25,081 nt of DNA from Rhodospirillales bacterium (GCA_016195145.1 JACQAF010000010.1:1-25081); one strand, 5' to 3'; counted from the stretch's first letter, positions 14,673-22,264 are shown. Translations and numbers: made by a program. The notes: generated by a model not told the origin, from the letters alone.

Positions 14673-14697
14673 GAGATATGAGTTCAGCGCATATCTC
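14673..14697 (+). repeat. perfect 8-bp inverted repeat after lysR
   Basis: GAGATATG (14673-14680) and CATATCTC (14690-14697) are separated by nine bases, directly after the lysR stop codon. The arm is AT-rich and no T-run follows. It could be a weak or factor-assisted terminator, or an operator near the 6S promoter. Confidence 0.5.
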
Positions 14698-14729
14698 ATT
14701 TGCTAAATAAGCGGTTCAAATCTGACGGG

Positions 14730-14735
14730 TATACT
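14730..14735 (+). promoter_or_regulatory. -10 element of the 6S RNA gene
   Basis: TATACT at 14730-14735 is a near-consensus -10 in an AT-rich patch. No good -35 is visible 16-18 bp upstream. Transcription would begin near 14742. Confidence 0.4.
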
Positions 14736-14741
14736 ATATCT

Positions 14742-14905
14742 ATCGTGGTGTACTGATGTTGCATTGCAGCATCAGGGCGGCGGGCAGTAGTTTTTGCTCG
14801 CTGCTGGTCCGGGCGATTTTTGCCCCGGGCACAGGGTCTTCGGACCCTACGTCTCCCAGACGTGAAGCCTCCCTGTTCAACTCGCCGGCCCCAAAAGGGC
14901 CGGCG
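14742..14905 (+). ncRNA. ssrS: 6S RNA (alphaproteobacterial type)
   Basis: 6S RNA mimics an open promoter and binds RNA polymerase, mainly in stationary phase. Evidence is structure and remembered sequence. A closing stem forms between 14775-14785 (GGGCGGCGGGC) and 14881-14891 (CTCGCCGGCCC) with one bulge. A UUCG tetraloop caps AGGGTC/GACCCT. ACGTCT-CCC-AGACGT forms a short side hairpin, and GTGAAGCCTCCCTGTTCAAC gives the 3' side of the central bubble, resembling the GAAGCCT of E. coli 6S. A perfect 8-bp hairpin with one wobble at 14755-14773 precedes the closing stem and may be in the transcript. The 5' end is uncertain: 14742 by the -10 element, about 14775 by structure. A terminator follows directly. 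The span fits the usual 150-190 nt. Confidence 0.68.
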
Positions 14906-14913
14906 TTTTTTTT
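14883..14913 (+). terminator. intrinsic terminator of 6S RNA
   Basis: CGCCGGCCC (14883-14891) pairs perfectly with GGGCCGGCG (14897-14905) across a CAAAA loop, followed by eight T residues (14906-14913). The left arm is also the 3' strand of the proposed 6S closing stem, so the two structures exclude each other. Confidence 0.9.
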
Positions 14914-14979
14914 CGGGTTTCCGCTACTGATGTGCGATCAAGTCGTCTCCTGTCACGCAAAAAATTGCGTTGCTCCTGT

Positions 14980-16017
14980 TTACACCACTCGGCGTGCGCT
15001 ATGCACGATTAGCAGGGCAACCACTATACGAATCGATTGGGTCATTGGCTGCGGCCCCTTGAGCAAAAAAAGCCGGCCTCGCGGCCGGCCTCGCAGGTCG
15101 CTCGCCTGGCTCCAGCGCGGGTGCGACACCTTGGGATTGACGTTGGCCCAGAAGCCGTATTCCTGCGCCTGGATCGCTTCCCAAAAACTCTTCGGCCGCT
15201 CGGCGGCGAAGGTGAAGCGCACCACCGACTTGATCGACTTGAAGCCGTATTTCCACGGCGTCACCAGCCGGATCGGCGCGCCCATCTGGCGCGGCATCGG
15301 CTTGCCGTAAACGCCGGTGGCGAGCAGCGTCAGATCGTTGGTCGCCTCCTCGATGGTCAGGCCCTCGACATACGGCCACGGGTACCAAACCGCCCGCTGG
15401 CCCGGCGCCACCTCGGCATTCTGGAAGGTTTCCATGCGCACGTATTTCGCCCCCGAGAGCGGCTTGGCGAAGGCGACGAAATCCTTCATCGGGAAACCGG
15501 TCCACGGCACCGCCATCGCCCACGCCTCGACGCAGCGATGGCGATAGAGACGCTCTTCGAGCTTCATCGCCGCCAGCAGATCGTCGATGCCGACGGTACG
15601 CGGATTCTCGACCAGCCCGTCGATGCGGATTTCCCATGGCCGGATCGGCAGGCGCTGCGCCGCCTTCCAGATGTTCTTCGACGAGCCGAATTCGTAGAAA
15701 TTGTTGTAGACGGTGGAAACGCCTTCGTCGGTCAGTTCGCGGTCGAGACGATAGCGTTGATTGCGCGTCGCCGGATACAGCTTCGCCGACGGATCGGCCT
15801 CGGCCGTCGCCGGTTGCGCCGCCGCGTCGCTGGCCAGCAATCCGTTCGGCCGGCCGCCGGGATCGCTTCCGAAGCCCCACAGGGCCGCGCCCGCGCCCGC
15901 TGCCGCCACCGCACCAACGGCGCCGATCGTCATGAATCGCCGGCGATTCAGCGCCACCTGTTCCGGCGTCGCGGCGGAGTCGGGAAGTTCCCAGCCCTTC
16001 TTGCGTTTGATCAGCAT
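14980..16017 (-). CDS. msrP: periplasmic methionine sulfoxide reductase catalytic subunit MsrP (YedY), 3' end lost
   Basis: MsrP is a periplasmic molybdopterin enzyme that repairs oxidised methionines. A twin-arginine signal NRRRFMTIGAVGAVAAAGAG is at residues 24-43. The molybdenum-binding Cys162 is in RHRCVEAWAMAVPWTGFP. QMGAPIRLVTPWKYGFKSIK and NVNPKVSHPRWSQA are typical. Homology ends at residue 305 (about 15102). Relatives have about 35 more residues (PTLLFNGY, then SLYRGLDLR), but here the frame runs straight into the downstream terminator hairpin and stops only at 14980. The real 3' end has therefore been removed or lost in assembly. ATG 16017 is supported by GGAGG ten bases upstream. 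Its membrane partner msrQ is not adjacent. The TPR gene lies upstream on the same strand. Confidence 0.9.
   Translation of the reverse strand: MLIKRKKGWELPDSAATPEQVALNRRRFMTIGAVGAVAAAGAGAALWGFGSDPGGRPNGLLASDAAAQPATAEADPSAKLYPATRNQRYRLDRELTDEGVSTVYNNFYEFGSSKNIWKAAQRLPIRPWEIRIDGLVENPRTVGIDDLLAAMKLEERLYRHRCVEAWAMAVPWTGFPMKDFVAFAKPLSGAKYVRMETFQNAEVAPGQRAVWYPWPYVEGLTIEEATNDLTLLATGVYGKPMPRQMGAPIRLVTPWKYGFKSIKSVVRFTFAAERPKSFWEAIQAQEYGFWANVNPKVSHPRWSQASDLRGRPRGRLFLLKGPQPMTQSIRIVVALLIVHSARRVV
15065..15089 (-). terminator. intrinsic terminator downstream of msrP
   Basis: On the minus strand GCCGGCC (15089-15083) pairs with GGCCGGC (15078-15072) around a GCGA loop and is followed by seven T residues (complement of 15065-15071). 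It lies inside the open frame of the msrP gene as now written, which shows that the true msrP stop codon should come before it. Confidence 0.85.
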
Positions 16018-16130
16018 GACTCGCTTTCCTCCGTTACCCTTACGATCTGTCGTCGACGGGGGATAAATCAATCCCAATCGGCGCGGATCACCGAGTTGTG
16101 ACAGGCGGCCTATTCCGCGATCATGCAATC

Positions 16131-16679
16131 TCAGATAGCGCCGCCGCGCCGTCGCAACGTATCGACGTTCTGGCGCACGCCCGGCATATGCGGGTTGATG
16201 GCAAGCGCCGCCTCGAATGCCTTGAGCGCCTCGTCCTTACGCTCGCGCGCGAGATTGATCAGCCCCAGACCCGACAATGCGCCGAAATGGCGCGGCTCCA
16301 GCGCCAGCGTTTTCTCGACATCCGCCGCCGACGCATCATACGCGCCGAGGAGATAGAGCACCGTCGCCCGCTTGTTCCAGCCTTCGGCGAATTCGGGGCT
16401 CTGGCGGGTTACGGCGTCGAAGACAGCGAGCGCGCCGCGCAAATCGCCCGACGCCATCGCCGCGATGCCGAGCGTCATCAACGAATCGGTCGCCGGATCC
16501 CCAGCCTCGGTCCAGAGACGCCAGATGGCGCCTTCGATGCGCGCGGCCTCGGGCGCATCGGCAGCGGCGCGCAGCTGCGCGAACAGCCCGTCGAGACGGG
16601 CGTCGGTCTGGCTCGCCTGCCCGGCCGCCGCCATCAGCAGCGCGCCCGACAGAAAGAGCGCGACGATCAACCTGTGCAT
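16131..16679 (-). CDS. exported tetratricopeptide-repeat protein
   Basis: A 182-residue-class protein (start ATG 16679) with a signal peptide, MHRLIVALFLSGALLMAAAG, likely cleaved after AGQAS. At least two to three TPR units are visible: DLRGALAVFDAVTRQSPEFA, then AYDASAADVEKTLALEPRHF and RKDEALKAFEAALAINPHMP. TPR domains bind other proteins; no enzyme activity is expected. It probably works in the periplasm. I chose the start at 16679 because the signal peptide begins there and the promoter lies just upstream; the frame is open to 16748. It stands upstream of msrP on the same strand with about 114 bp between, so cotranscription is possible. Confidence 0.82.
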   Translation of the reverse strand: MHRLIVALFLSGALLMAAAGQASQTDARLDGLFAQLRAAADAPEAARIEGAIWRLWTEAGDPATDSLMTLGIAAMASGDLRGALAVFDAVTRQSPEFAEGWNKRATVLYLLGAYDASAADVEKTLALEPRHFGALSGLGLINLARERKDEALKAFEAALAINPHMPGVRQNVDTLRRRGGAI

Positions 16680-16685
16680 CCTGCA

Positions 16686-16714
16686 AGTATGGAACGCGCC
16701 GCGCCGTTTGTGAA
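16686..16714 (-). promoter_or_regulatory. putative promoter giving a leaderless TPR-gene transcript
   Basis: On the minus strand TTCACA (16714-16709), a 17-bp spacer and CATACT (16691-16686) place transcription start at or within a base or two of ATG 16679. No ribosome binding site is seen, which fits leaderless translation. Confidence 0.4.
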
Positions 16715-16820
16715 GCGCGAGGCCACAACAATGCTGGACACTGGCCACCGGACGGGCGAAAAAGAAGCCCGATCCGGTCGGCTTGTTTCACCGCGCAACT
16801 GCAATCACAGGTTATAACCG

Positions 16821-17906
16821 ATGTCCCTCGCCCCGTATTTTGCGCGCGACTACAGCGAAGCGCGCAGCAAGTTCCTCGTCGCCGCCGGCAACGCCGGCGC
16901 CAGAATCGATCATTTCCAGAACCCCTTGCGCGGGCCGCAGGGCGAAAAGCTGTTCGCCGATGCCGCCTGGATCGGTCCGCCCGACGCGACGCGCGTCATC
17001 GTCACCATTTCAGCCACCCATGGTGGCGAGGGCTATTGCGGATCGGGCTGCCAGGTTGCCTGGTACGCGCAAGGCTTCGCCGCCAAGCTGCCGAAGGGCG
17101 TCGCGGCACTCGCCATCCACGCGATCAATCCGAACGGCTTCGCCTGGACACGCCGGGTGACCGAGGACAATGTCGATCTCAACCGTAATTTCCTCAACCA
17201 TGCCACGCCCCACCCCGCCAACCCCGGCTATGTGGCGCTGGCCGACGCCATCACGCCGCTCGAATGGACGGATGCGTCGCGCGCCGCTTCGCTGCGCGCT
17301 TTCGATGTCTACAAGGCGGAGCACGGCGATGAGGCCCTGCGACGGGCGTTGATGGGCGGCCAGTACAGCCACCCTGGCGGTATTTTCTTCGGCGGCCACG
17401 CGCCGACCTGGTCGAACCGCACGCTGCGCGCGATCTTCGCCCGCTATCTCGCCAAGGTTCCCCATGTCGCGGTGATCGACTATCACACCGGCCTCGGTCC
17501 CTACGGCCATGGCGAGCTGATCTGCGCCCTGCCCAAGAACAGCCCGCATCTCGCGCGCATGCAATCCTGGTTGTGGGGCGAGATGACCTCGACCGAGGCC
17601 GGCACATCGTCGTCGGTCAAGCTGCTCGGCATCAACCAGCAGGGCATGTACGAGATGTTGCCGAACGCGGCGCTGTCGCCGCTGGCGCTCGAATTCGGCA
17701 CGCTGTCGATACCCGAGGTGCTGGACGCCCTGCGCGCCGATAACTGGCTGCATGTGCATGGCGACCTCGCCTCGCCCCAGGCGAAGGAAATCAAGGCGCA
17801 GATGCGCGCCGCCTTCTACCCCGACAAGGACGACTGGCGCGAGATGGTGTGGGCACGCGCGCTCAAAGTAAACGAGGCGATGATCGCCGGCCTGGCGGCG
17901 AGCTAG
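16821..17906 (+). CDS. M14-like zinc metallopeptidase (DUF2817)
   Basis: A 361-residue protein of the DUF2817 family, related to zinc carboxypeptidases. The zinc motif HxxE is His67-Glu70 in ISATHGGEGYCGSG. The Asn-Arg substrate pair is at 121-122 in NVDLNRNF, the third zinc ligand is His222 in DYHTGLGPYGH, and the catalytic Glu is at 291 in LALEFGT. All key M14 positions are present, so it is probably active as a peptidase or amidase, but its substrate is unknown. There is no signal peptide, suggesting a cytoplasmic enzyme. Length is normal. It diverges from the TPR gene and its stop overlaps the stop of the convergent glcF gene in a shared CTAG. Confidence 0.85.
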   Translation: MSLAPYFARDYSEARSKFLVAAGNAGARIDHFQNPLRGPQGEKLFADAAWIGPPDATRVIVTISATHGGEGYCGSGCQVAWYAQGFAAKLPKGVAALAIHAINPNGFAWTRRVTEDNVDLNRNFLNHATPHPANPGYVALADAITPLEWTDASRAASLRAFDVYKAEHGDEALRRALMGGQYSHPGGIFFGGHAPTWSNRTLRAIFARYLAKVPHVAVIDYHTGLGPYGHGELICALPKNSPHLARMQSWLWGEMTSTEAGTSSSVKLLGINQQGMYEMLPNAALSPLALEFGTLSIPEVLDALRADNWLHVHGDLASPQAKEIKAQMRAAFYPDKDDWREMVWARALKVNEAMIAGLAAS

Positions 17907-19219
17907 CCGGCAGTTCGGTTGACGAGGACGGCCGGCATCGGGCCGCCGGTCGCCCAGTCGAGCAGCTCGACCGTATGCACCACGGGAATTCCGGTGCCGG
18001 CGGCGATCTGGGTCATGCAACCGATATTGCCGGCGGCGATGACCTGCGGGCGCAGCGATTCGATGTTCTCGATCTTGCGCGCGAGCAGGGTTTCGGCGAG
18101 CGCCGGCTGAAGCAGGTTATAGGTGCCGGCCGAACCGCAGCACAGATGCCCTTCCGGCACGTCCCTGACCGCAAAGCCGGCCGCCGCGAGCAGCGCCTTG
18201 GGCGGGCGTACGATCTTCTGCCCGTGCTGGAGCGAGCAGGCGGCGTGATAGGCGACCGTGAGGCCGGTCGGGCGGGTTGCCGGCTTCAATCCCAATTCGA
18301 TCATCAACTCGCTCACGTCCCGCGTCATCAGCGAAATGCGCGCCGCCGGCGCAGCCCAGTTCGGATCGGTGCGGAACATATAGCCGTAATCTTTCACCGT
18401 CGTGCCGCAGCCCGAAGCATTGATGACCACCGCATCGGGCCCGCGCCCGTCATACAGCGCTGTCCACGCCGCGATATTGGCCTTGGCCATGGCATGGGCC
18501 GGCTTGTCCATGCCGAGATGGTGAACCAGCGCGCCGCAGCATCCCGCTCCCCGGGCCGCCGCCACCTCGCAACCGTGCCGGGTGAGGAGGCGGATCGTCG
18601 CCTCGTTGATCCGGGGATCGAGAACCTGCTGGGCGCAGCCGGCGAGCAGCGCCACGCGCATCCGCCGTCGGCCTTCGGCCGGGAATGTTTGCGGCGCGTC
18701 GACCGGCGAGGGATTGGGCAGCGACGCCGGCGCCATGCGCAGCATCGCGCGCAGCCGGTCGAATGGCGGGAAGCCAGGCAACGCGCGCGCCAGCGGCCGG
18801 GCGAACAGCGCCCCGACCAGCGCCAGACGGAACAGCGCCGGGCGCGGCAGCACCAGCGCCAGCAGGCGGCGCAAGGTCCGGTCGGCCCATGGGCGGCGAA
18901 AGGTTTCCTCGATATGGACGCGCGCCTGGTCGACGAGGTGCATGTAATGCACTCCCGACGGGCAGGTGGTCATGCAGGCAAGGCACGACAGGCAGCGGTC
19001 GATGTGCTTCACCGTCCGCGCATCGGCTGGGCGGTCTTTCTCCAGCATGTCCTTGATCAGGTAGATGCGCCCGCGCGGGGAATCGAGTTCGTCGCCCAGC
19101 GTTACATAGGTAGGACAAGTCGCCGTGCAAAACCCGCAATGGACGCAGGCGCGGAGAATCTTGTCCGCCTCGGCGATATCCGGATTGGCGAGCTGGGCCG
19201 GGGTAAAAACGGTCTGCAT
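17903..19219 (-). CDS. glcF: glycolate oxidase iron-sulfur subunit GlcF
   Basis: A 438-residue subunit of the three-part glycolate dehydrogenase, which oxidises glycolate to glyoxylate and passes electrons to the respiratory chain. Two 4Fe-4S ferredoxin motifs are intact: Cys25, 28, 31 and 35 in CVHCGFCTATCPTY, and Cys76, 79, 82 and 86 in CLSCLACMTTCPSG. Two cysteine-rich CCG-type domains follow (GAGCCGALVHH and GHLCCGSAGTYNLL). Length is normal. It is the last gene of glcDEF. No clear ribosome binding site is seen, and an 18-codon frame between glcE and glcF may couple their translation. Confidence 0.95.
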   Translation of the reverse strand: MQTVFTPAQLANPDIAEADKILRACVHCGFCTATCPTYVTLGDELDSPRGRIYLIKDMLEKDRPADARTVKHIDRCLSCLACMTTCPSGVHYMHLVDQARVHIEETFRRPWADRTLRRLLALVLPRPALFRLALVGALFARPLARALPGFPPFDRLRAMLRMAPASLPNPSPVDAPQTFPAEGRRRMRVALLAGCAQQVLDPRINEATIRLLTRHGCEVAAARGAGCCGALVHHLGMDKPAHAMAKANIAAWTALYDGRGPDAVVINASGCGTTVKDYGYMFRTDPNWAAPAARISLMTRDVSELMIELGLKPATRPTGLTVAYHAACSLQHGQKIVRPPKALLAAAGFAVRDVPEGHLCCGSAGTYNLLQPALAETLLARKIENIESLRPQVIAAGNIGCMTQIAAGTGIPVVHTVELLDWATGGPMPAVLVNRTAG

Positions 19220-19225
19220 CGGCGG

Positions 19226-19282
19226 TCAGGTCCGTATCTGTGCGCCCGGAAGGGGGGCAACCGTTCCGTTGGCCATCTTCAT
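19226..19282 (-). CDS. possible 18-residue coupling ORF between glcE and glcF
   Basis: An ATG overlaps the glcE stop codon (ATGA, 19282-19279) and opens a frame for MKMANGTVAPLPGAQIRT, ending with TGA six bases before the glcF start. It may carry ribosomes across the gap to glcF, which lacks a good ribosome binding site, or may be chance. I see no function for the peptide itself. Confidence 0.3.
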   Translation of the reverse strand: MKMANGTVAPLPGAQIRT

Positions 19283-20487
19283 ACGCCTGCGTACATCCGG
19301 CCGGGGTTGAGGATGCGGCGCGGATCGAAGCTTTCCTTGACCCGTTTGCTGAGCGCCGCAAGCGCCGGGGCCTGCGGCTCGAATACCGGCACGGCGGCGC
19401 GCAGCGGATCGGCGGCGCGAACCAGCGTCGCATGGCCGCCGACGGCGGCGAGCGCGCCGCGGATCGCCGCCGCCCCGCCATCGCCCGCGACGGCCGTCGC
19501 CAGCCAGACAAGCCCGCCGCCCCAGTCGCAGAACCAGTCGCCGCCCGTCGCGCGGGCGACACGCGGGCCCTCGCACGGCGGCGCCGAGACGCGCCAGATT
19601 GCCTTCTCGCGGTCGGGCAGGAAGACGGCCACGTCGCGGATTTCGCGCCACAGCTTCGCCGAATTCATGCTGTGCAGTTCCTCGACCGGCCCGCGCCCGG
19701 CGAACAGCGTTCGCAGCGCCGCGCAGCGCCCCGCCACCGACACGGCCGTGCCCTCGACCCGGACCGCCGCGACGCTCACCCCCGCCTTGCGCACGTACTC
19801 GACGCCCGAGCGCCCGGCCGCCGCCGTCGGCAGATAGGCGGCCCCCGATACTTCGTACGGGCTGTTGAGCGCATCGACCAGTACGGCGATGGCCGCCGCG
19901 TCGTCGAGGTCGAAGACGAGGACCGTGCGCGTCTTGTCGGGCGCCGGCAGCACCTTGACCGTCACCATGTCGACGGCGGCGAGCGTGCCGAACGAACCGG
20001 CGACCAGCTTCGCGAGATCGTAGCCGGTGACGTTCTTGACCACCCGGCCGCCGGCCTTGAACGCCTCGCCGCGCCCGCTCACACCCGAGAATCCCAGGAA
20101 ATGATCGCGCGCTGCGCCGAGCTTCACCCGCCTGGGCCCGGCGAGATTGGCGGCGAGAACGCCGCCGATCGTGCCGCCATCCGCGCCGCCATAAAGCGGC
20201 CCGAGATCGGGCGGCTCGAAGCCGAGCAACTGACGCTTGCCGGCGAGCAGCGTCTCGATCTCGGCGATCGGCGTGCCGGCGGCGCAGGTGAGGACGAGCT
20301 CTTCCGGTTCGTACGCGTCGATCCCGGCGAGCGCCGAAAGATCGAGCACGTGTTCGGTCTGCATCGGACGGCCGAAGCCGCGCTTGGTGCCGCGGCCGCG
20401 CAGCTCAAGCTGCACGTCTTCGGCCGCCGCCCAGGCGACCGCTTCGCGCAGCTGCGCCGGCGTCTCGGGTCGGAGCGTGGTCGACAT
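19279..20487 (-). CDS. glcE: glycolate oxidase FAD-binding subunit GlcE
   Basis: A 402-residue FAD-binding PCMH-type protein, the second flavin subunit of glycolate oxidase. LRGRGTKRGFGRP near residue 30, LVLTCAAGTPIAEIE, the FAD-site stretch GGADGGTIGGVLAANLAGP and GGRVVKNVTGYDLAKLVAGS are characteristic. The C-terminal FDPRRILNPGRMY is the family ending. Start ATG 20487 (MSTTLRPETPAQLREA) matches the family; an open frame continues upstream into glcD but is antisense-like composition and overlaps coding sequence. Only 14 bp separate it from the glcD stop. It appears complete. Confidence 0.94.
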   Translation of the reverse strand: MSTTLRPETPAQLREAVAWAAAEDVQLELRGRGTKRGFGRPMQTEHVLDLSALAGIDAYEPEELVLTCAAGTPIAEIETLLAGKRQLLGFEPPDLGPLYGGADGGTIGGVLAANLAGPRRVKLGAARDHFLGFSGVSGRGEAFKAGGRVVKNVTGYDLAKLVAGSFGTLAAVDMVTVKVLPAPDKTRTVLVFDLDDAAAIAVLVDALNSPYEVSGAAYLPTAAAGRSGVEYVRKAGVSVAAVRVEGTAVSVAGRCAALRTLFAGRGPVEELHSMNSAKLWREIRDVAVFLPDREKAIWRVSAPPCEGPRVARATGGDWFCDWGGGLVWLATAVAGDGGAAAIRGALAAVGGHATLVRAADPLRAAVPVFEPQAPALAALSKRVKESFDPRRILNPGRMYAGV

Positions 20488-20501
20488 CGAAACCCGCGGG
20501 C

Positions 20502-21989
20502 TCAGAAGCGCGGCAGGTCGGGAAACCGCACTGCGCCGCGATGGACATGCATGCGGCCGAGTTCGGCGCAGCGATGGAGCACCGGAAATACCTTGCCGGG
20601 ATTGAGCAGGCCTTCGGGGTCGAAGGCGCATTTGAGGCGCTGTTGCTGGTTGAGGTCGTTCTCGTTGAACATCGTGCCCATCAGGTCGCGTTTCTCGACG
20701 CCGACGCCGTGCTCGCCGGTGAGCACCCCGCCCACCTCGACGCACAGCCTGAGGATATCGGCGCCGAACGCCTCGGCCCGCTCCAGCTCGCCGGGCTGGT
20801 TCGCATCGTAAAGGATAAGCGGGTGGAGATTGCCGTCGCCGGCGTGAAAGACATTGGCCACCCTGAGGCCGTAACGCTTCGACATTTCGGCCATGCGCGC
20901 CAGCACTTCGGGCAGGCGTTTGCGGGGAATGGTGCCGTCCATGCAGTAATAGTCGGGCGAGATGCGGCCGACCGCCGGGAACGCCGCCTTGCGCCCCGCC
21001 CAGAAGGTCTGGCGCTCGTCTTCATTGGTGCTCGTCCGCGCATAGATCGCGCCGCGCGCGCGCGCGATCGCCTCGACCCGCGCGATCAGGTCGTCGACCT
21101 CGGCTTGCGGACCGTCGAGCTCGACGATCAGCAGCGCCTCGACATCGAGCGGATAGCCGGCATGGACAAACGCCTCGGCAGCATGGATCGCCGGGCGATC
21201 CATCATTTCCATCCCGCCGGGAATGATGCCGGCGGCAATAATTGCGCCGACGCAATCGCCGCCCGTCTCCGAGGTCGGAAAGCCGAGCAGCATGGCGCGC
21301 GCCGTCTCGGGGCTTTTGAGGATGCGGACGGTTACCTCGGTGACCACGCCCAGCAGACCTTCCGAGCCGACGACGACGCCGAGCAGATCGTACCCGCCGG
21401 CGTCCATGTGCTTGCCGCCGAGGCGCACGATCTCGCCATCCATCAGCACCAGCTCGACGCCGAGGACGTTGTTGGTGGTCAGGCCGTATTTGAGGCAGTG
21501 CACGCCGCCGGAATTCTCGGCGACGTTGCCGCCGATGGTGCAGGCGATCTGGCTCGACGGATCGGGGGCGTAGTAGAAGCCCCGCGCCGCCACCGCGTCG
21601 GAAATGCCGAGATTGGTCACCCCCGGCTGGACGACCGCACAGCGATTGGCCCAGTCGATCTCGATCACCTTGTTGAACTTCGCCATGCCGAGCACGATGC
21701 CGTCGGCGAGCGGCAACGCCCCGCCGGAAAGCGACGTGCCGGCCCCGCGCGGCACCACCTTGATGCCGTTCTTCCGGCAGTACTTTAGGACCGCCGACAC
21801 CTGGGCTACGGTTGACGGTAGGCAAACCAGCATCGGCGGCTGGCGATAGGCGGTGAGGCCGTCGGATTCGTAGGCGCGCAGCTCTTCCGCCGCGTCGATT
21901 ACCCCTTCGCCCGGCACGATCTCGCGCAAGGCGGCGGCGATTTCGGCGCGCCGCGCGAGAACCGTCTGGTCGGGGGTTGGCATTTTCAT
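20502..21989 (-). CDS. glcD: glycolate oxidase FAD-linked subunit GlcD
   Basis: A 495-residue catalytic flavoprotein of glycolate oxidase. The FAD-binding domain shows VVPRGAGTSLSGGALPL (about residue 78), VQPGVTNLGISDAVA, IACTIGGNVAENSGG and YDLLGVVVGSEGLLGVVTEV. The C-terminal oxidase domain has VFHAGDGNLHPLI, which carries active-site histidines, then GVLTGEHGVGVEKRDLM and FDPEGLLNPGKVFP. Start ATG 21989 has GGAG eight bases upstream. It is the first gene of the glcDEF operon. No regulator gene of the glcC type is adjacent. A few residues after the family ending (about 480) make a slightly longer tail. Confidence 0.96.
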   Translation of the reverse strand: MKMPTPDQTVLARRAEIAAALREIVPGEGVIDAAEELRAYESDGLTAYRQPPMLVCLPSTVAQVSAVLKYCRKNGIKVVPRGAGTSLSGGALPLADGIVLGMAKFNKVIEIDWANRCAVVQPGVTNLGISDAVAARGFYYAPDPSSQIACTIGGNVAENSGGVHCLKYGLTTNNVLGVELVLMDGEIVRLGGKHMDAGGYDLLGVVVGSEGLLGVVTEVTVRILKSPETARAMLLGFPTSETGGDCVGAIIAAGIIPGGMEMMDRPAIHAAEAFVHAGYPLDVEALLIVELDGPQAEVDDLIARVEAIARARGAIYARTSTNEDERQTFWAGRKAAFPAVGRISPDYYCMDGTIPRKRLPEVLARMAEMSKRYGLRVANVFHAGDGNLHPLILYDANQPGELERAEAFGADILRLCVEVGGVLTGEHGVGVEKRDLMGTMFNENDLNQQQRLKCAFDPEGLLNPGKVFPVLHRCAELGRMHVHRGAVRFPDLPRF

Positions 21990-22138
21990 CGCTGCGTCTC
22001 CACGCTCACCCGCCTTTGTCCAAGACTGGGGCGAGCCTGCCGTGCGAGGCTAGCGTTAGCAAATGAAAATCGCGCGCCTGACGGGCCGCGCGGGGAACTT
22101 AAGGAAGAAACCGGAAGGCAGCGCCCCCGCAGGGAAAA

Positions 22139-22264
22139 TTATCCCTGACGGGCTTTAAAGCGCGGATTGGTCTTGTTGATCACGTAAACCCGGCCCTTGC
22201 GCCGCACAATACGGCAGTTTTTGTCGCGTTTCTTGGCCGATTTCAGCGAGTTAACAACCTTCAT
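22139..22264 (-). CDS. rpmJ: 50S ribosomal protein L36
   Basis: A 41-residue ribosomal protein of the large subunit. The sequence begins MKVVNSLKSAKKRDKNCRIV, followed by RRKGRVYVINKTNPRFKARQ, typical of the 41-residue form common in alphaproteobacteria, which lacks the zinc-binding cysteine set of the 37-residue form (only one Cys here). ATG 22264 is chosen from the family start and from AGGA about eight bases upstream. A very good promoter lies 43 bp further upstream. It stands alone between glcD and the methyltransferase gene. Confidence 0.96.
   Translation of the reverse strand: MKVVNSLKSAKKRDKNCRIVRRKGRVYVINKTNPRFKARQG

Noticed and set aside
14742..14913. Segment considered as tmRNA or tRNA because of GTTCAACTC
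   Set aside because: No acceptor stem, no T-arm pairing and no tag frame; the long-rod structure with a central bubble fits 6S RNA better.
14914..15064. Possible gene or attachment site between the two terminators
   Set aside because: Only about 150 bp, no coding pattern and no convincing repeat; one short CGCAA/TTGCG hairpin is too weak to call.
17849..19837. 662-codon open frame on the plus strand over glcF and glcE
   Set aside because: Antisense to two well-supported glc genes; no recognisable domain.
20541..21788. 415-codon open frame on the plus strand over glcD
   Set aside because: Antisense shadow of glcD.
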